Assembly: GCA_020351895.1 (NCBI GenBank)
Contig: CP070672.1
Location: forward strand, 1,649,608 to 1,673,292
Source: Thermoplasmata archaeon
GTDB lineage: Archaea; Thermoplasmatota; Thermoplasmata; GCA-020350865
Direction: 5' to 3'
Length of the DNA stretch: 23,685 bases
A model generated the notes under the pieces. It was not told the DNA's origin, made no database searches, and worked only from the letters and a program-made list of their open reading frames with translations. The translations under genes and the position numbers were made by a program. Shown here piece by piece: positions 22,701 to 23,685 of the stretch. Within the stretch, counting starts at the first letter, position 1, and every line of letters starts with the position of its first letter.

Positions 22701-23685
22701 GAAGGGGCCATCCTCTGAAATAATCCAGTGTAATCAGTAACCCCAGTTGCACTTTGCCATCCATAACCATCATAGTCAAAGCTGGCATAGGCGCCTTCAA
22801 CGGGTTCACCGTTTGTATTATTTATGTAACCTCTAAGCTCGCAGGCCCAGTCCAATGGTTCCAGGTCGATATCCTGTACAGTAGTGTTAAATGCCGAGGT
22901 GTTAACCTGGGTCATTACATGCTTGAATCCATCCTTATAGGCCTGGATTTCCATTGGTCCACCAGGCACAGATATGTTGTAGTAACCAAATGAATCTGTT
23001 CTATCGTCGTATCGCCAATTTCCGTATGATACGGTGATACCCACATCGGTCTCTCCGAAACCGCCAACCCGTACGTATCCTTCCAAGTAGCCATATGACC
23101 ACCAGTCGATAACCGTAATATCGAGGAAATAATTCCCACCATCCTGGGCTGTGATGGTTGTTGGCTTGCTACCGTATGGATCCGACCACGCATCCAATGT
23201 TATTTCACCAGTTAACACAGTCATTGTGTACCATCCCGTATTATCCGATGAGTTATACCTATTCCATGTCATGTTTTGGTTCCGGGCATTTATGTTGGCC
23301 CAAGGTACACCAGAGCCATTATGATAATATCTCACATAGCCTTGAATCGTAGCACTTTCTGTGGGTAATTTCACTAAAGTGAAATTCTGCCATGTTGTTT
23401 TACCATTTACCATCAAAACCGATAATGTCTGCGTGTAATGTATCATATCCTGGACCTCCACCTGCCAGACTCCTCTTGACAGGTTGAGTTCAAAATAACC
23501 ATCAGTCCAATTGACCTCGGGCCAATACTGTGTGGGCCTAGTTTCACCCAGCCTGTACACTTGGATATATGCAGATCCAAGAGGGCCATCGGGATTTTTG
23601 ATATAACCCTTTAAGGTGCAGTTTATAGGCTCCATTAAAAAATCAAATCTTCTTGTGTCACCGAAGTTAAAGTAACCTGACTTTA
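16715..23685 (-). CDS. Giant Ig/PKD surface protein with cytoplasmic roadblock/longin-like domain (5' end beyond window)
   Basis: The frame is open to the right edge. The first ATG inside (23635) has no ribosome site or signal peptide and is preceded in frame by SGYFNFGDTRRFDFL, so the protein continues outside; over 2300 residues are visible. Many carboxypeptidase-regulatory-like beta domains (GYV...DSSGYYEI patterns) fill the N-terminal half, with an EF-hand-like GNGDGFVSEEEVE near 20896-20939. Ig-like domains follow, including four tandem repeats of about 103 residues (18325-19567), then a PKD domain (PTADAGPNQQVTVGTQ...) and a last regulatory-like domain (GTVLDEDGNPVQGATVYVEG). One span is encoded at about 17137-17211. 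The final 140 residues (LIDEVFFMYNDGRLIKHFTR..., RFQVLLGRGKHIILATIV) look like a roadblock/longin-type alpha-beta domain in the cytoplasm. Numerous NxS/T sequons. Likely a surface adhesin or sensor linked to a cytoplasmic partner. Confidence 0.9.
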   Translation of the reverse strand, partial: KSGYFNFGDTRRFDFLMEPINCTLKGYIKNPDGPLGSAYIQVYRLGETRPTQYWPEVNWTDGYFELNLSRGVWQVEVQDMIHYTQTLSVLMVNGKTTWQNFTLVKLPTESATIQGYVRYYHNGSGVPWANINARNQNMTWNRYNSSDNTGWYTMTVLTGEITLDAWSDPYGSKPTTITAQDGGNYFLDITVIDWWSYGYLEGYVRVGGFGETDVGITVSYGNWRYDDRTDSFGYYNISVPGGPMEIQAYKDGFKHVMTQVNTSAFNTTVQDIDLEPLDWACELRGYINNTNGEPVEGAYASFDYDGYGWQSATGVTDYTGLFQRMAPSGDSSYFIFAEDHEYKTGNVDLPSDQIFWFNETLEHVKNNAKIVATFTNIYTGKPIKHAEITFSEQDLRWFSSSETNGNGVVRADVPSGFVGIGIDAWENGYMDPGMFRDPSTMQFLLRPSETKWLNIGLFPREKRSLFYGYVNDTSINPIQDATVYVQYGDTIITNTTDSSGYYEIRIPGDQWIQSWVRAPRYKIAKYSTWIWDWDYRNYNWILEDSPAWIEGPITDSAVDLDGDLQYDVLYVNVTVYVDQLGDYWLDGDIAESSNSNQRISGTGADFGDTLGSQVVTLTFMGEQIRNSGMNGYYVNLEIYDNLTWELLDEADYYTKPYSYDEFEKPNARIEKPVDFWLVDSDLDGLFNYLVLNVTLNISEAGDYTLLAPIRDIWGNEFEMGFETFSLEIGLNEVQISIDGTSIYNNGETIGSCYLVLFEGFPMGGSDFIHTLFFYTPFEHDIFQFYNIDSFISGYVTDMGNLPIEGITVWAYNITQRYLNETQTDASGYYELGGWSGDWILVINDYEDDDNIYQGDLTEVTLSTGMTSHDFLNLPYTMLDETEMQLIFSDWNNTYLDWLLYVMGDNKTIRFEMDVLQFGNGDGFVSEEEVEIVMGMLSQLSLPDYSDDSFLVDGIYYDLNPSSLTRDAGLAGPITSTDPIYIHMTGEYMANSTIPDPSPHDLTLNCTYDDTDSGSFIGNNVTHIIYVVPPSGWGRTGNGIPLNVSITGSDYITADPLGDPNPGDSDIGEWVNITISLGVTPSTGTIKGNVTLHGGSGHSGVEVTVYDNVTSQEVGKGHTNPDGNYEIAGLPPGDYNVVAHKAGYVDNWSYNMSLSTGMTLWLDFTLYSYPPTIIHTPVTGNLMGDAIEILADVTDDGQVDEVILYYKDVNSDTYSSTTLTKIPSTSTFMGAIPAQIEVGYVYYYIWANDTKGNFVTHPEIGNHSVYIYELNPPDITNGSAVPNIAEYPEFVNVSAEIKDDETNVEIVKIFVEYPDMSTTNLTMDYAPLTGRYYRNVSYSMLGTYNYTIWANDSLDNWNSFSGSFQVLDTTPPLSNVEMIVPYWYTSSPILINALASDSGIGIMNVELWYRFSNDNSSWGMWTSYGSDPTTPYQWSFNFPSGDGYYEFFSIAYDGGGNPETMKASAEAICGYDTIPPTSNINLIDTYWRTSPLISIEATSSDTTSGLMGVELWYRYSVDNSSWGSWISFGTDNTAPYQWPFNFSSGEGFYEFFSIAEDIAGNSETMKVAAETLCGYDYTEPTSNVVLIDPYWYKTSPITIDATSSDVTSGVENVELWYRYSIDNSTWGLWTLYGSDTSPLYQWSFDFPNGEGYYEFYSLADDNAQNSETVKILAESLCGYDFTAPTSNVNIIIPYWVTNLPITISATASDNLIGIESVELLYRFSVDNSTWDPWTLFWSDTTAPYSWDFNLPDGEGFYEFYSMALDLLSNEETAPSSADAICAYDLSPTLITSFSSIPDPCELGQAINISATITDISGIGGVWVELNVGGTLVGNYTMSNDGQVYWYLYTPDGLGTVDVVIWTVDNNDNWISASDSVSVQDTTKPAILDFDISPTNPQVGGTIRVSVNVSDVLGILLCKIDITDPEGNWLLNESMTNEPGTDIFYYETDYDILGDYQIVIWAEDANGVETTYLDTITVTDSSPPTADAGPNQQVTVGTQVTLDGGLSSDNHGIANYTWSFNENGLKRVYGEVAYYTFNTVDDYEITLTVRDFEGNIDTIKTWVNVSAVSGIGIVTGTVLDEDGNPVQGATVYVEGDPSVENTTDSLGRYVLEDVPTGNQRIIIVKDGYQRNYEDVNVQQGQTTTTDDIVLGKSVSEEETPLGLFAALAAVIAIIVILVFFLLTKGMKKSEADKTLIDEVFFMYNDGRLIKHFTRRLKPDMDEDILSSMLVAVQDFIKDSFRDTEGILDEIKFGRFQVLLGRGKHIILATIVLGDEVEPFRPQVQKCVADIEEKYGDVLEDWDGELSKVAGASKYVMDLIDGEYA
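18325..19567 (-). repeat. Four tandem 103-residue Ig-like repeats (coding)
   Basis: Boundaries fall near 19567, 19257, 18946, 18635 and 18325, i.e. a period of about 310 bases. Each unit begins SN[VI] followed by a strand and YW, has ELWYR[FY]S.DNS[ST]W in the middle and YEF[FY]S.A.D near the end, and closes with C[GA]YD..PT. The conserved Cys and Trp positions recur in all four. The copies are diverged, so the array is not a recent expansion. Confidence 0.85.

Noticed and set aside
1..23685. CRISPR arrays, transposases, integrases or prophage genes
   Set aside because: No regularly spaced repeats were seen, and none of the plausible genes has recombinase, transposase or phage structural motifs.

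Overview
The window looks like chromosomal DNA from an archaeon, most likely a Thermoplasmatota (Marine Benthic Group D-like) lineage. It carries an Orc1/Cdc6 replication initiator, a two-ring CDC48/VAT ATPase, archaeal-type TATA boxes 20-35 bases ahead of genes, GGAGG/GGTGAT Shine-Dalgarno sites, and many single-span surface proteins. The phylum is inferred from gene style and family knowledge, not from a marker-gene tree. There are no rRNA or tRNA genes, no CRISPR array and no insertion sequence that I can see.

Layout. 1-403: the 3' tail of a gene and a decayed second copy of it. 404-2638 (-): CDC48. 2785-2937 (+): a 50-residue one-span membrane protein. 2938-3333: AT-rich non-coding DNA with dyads and a strong hairpin. 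3334-4500 (+): two small membrane proteins with Pro/Gln/Tyr-rich tails. 4705-5886 (+): orc1/cdc6, with an origin-recognition-box-like dyad just ahead of it. 5966-6961 (-): helical-repeat protein ending in a zinc ribbon. 7301-7744 (+): unknown. 7857-8441 (-): a third membrane protein with a Pro/Gln/Tyr tail. 8735-9087 (+): a possible structured leader and a small basic protein. 9157-9711 (-): lipoprotein. 9876-10973 (-): secreted, membrane-anchored protein. 11098-12568 (-): the most notable locus, encoding an E2-like ubiquitin-conjugating enzyme, a ubiquitin-like protein ending in Gly-Gly-Ala, and an Rpn11/CSN5-type JAMM isopeptidase. 12767-15691 (+): a surface protein with two seven-unit beta-propellers. 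15728-16462 (-): an SDR/FabG-like reductase. 16715 to the right edge (-): a giant surface protein, more than 2300 residues and cut by the window edge, with a cytoplasmic roadblock/longin-like domain.

How the genes may work together. The E2, Ubl and JAMM genes form a compact eukaryote-like protein-tagging cassette. The JAMM enzyme could mature the Ubl by removing its final Ala and could also reverse conjugation. CDC48, about 8.5 kb away, is a natural downstream unfoldase for tagged proteins. No E1 or RING-type E3 is present in the window, so activation must rely on a gene elsewhere. The other main theme is the cell surface: the lipoprotein, the membrane-anchored proteins, the propeller protein and the giant Ig/PKD protein have folds typical of adhesion or sensing.
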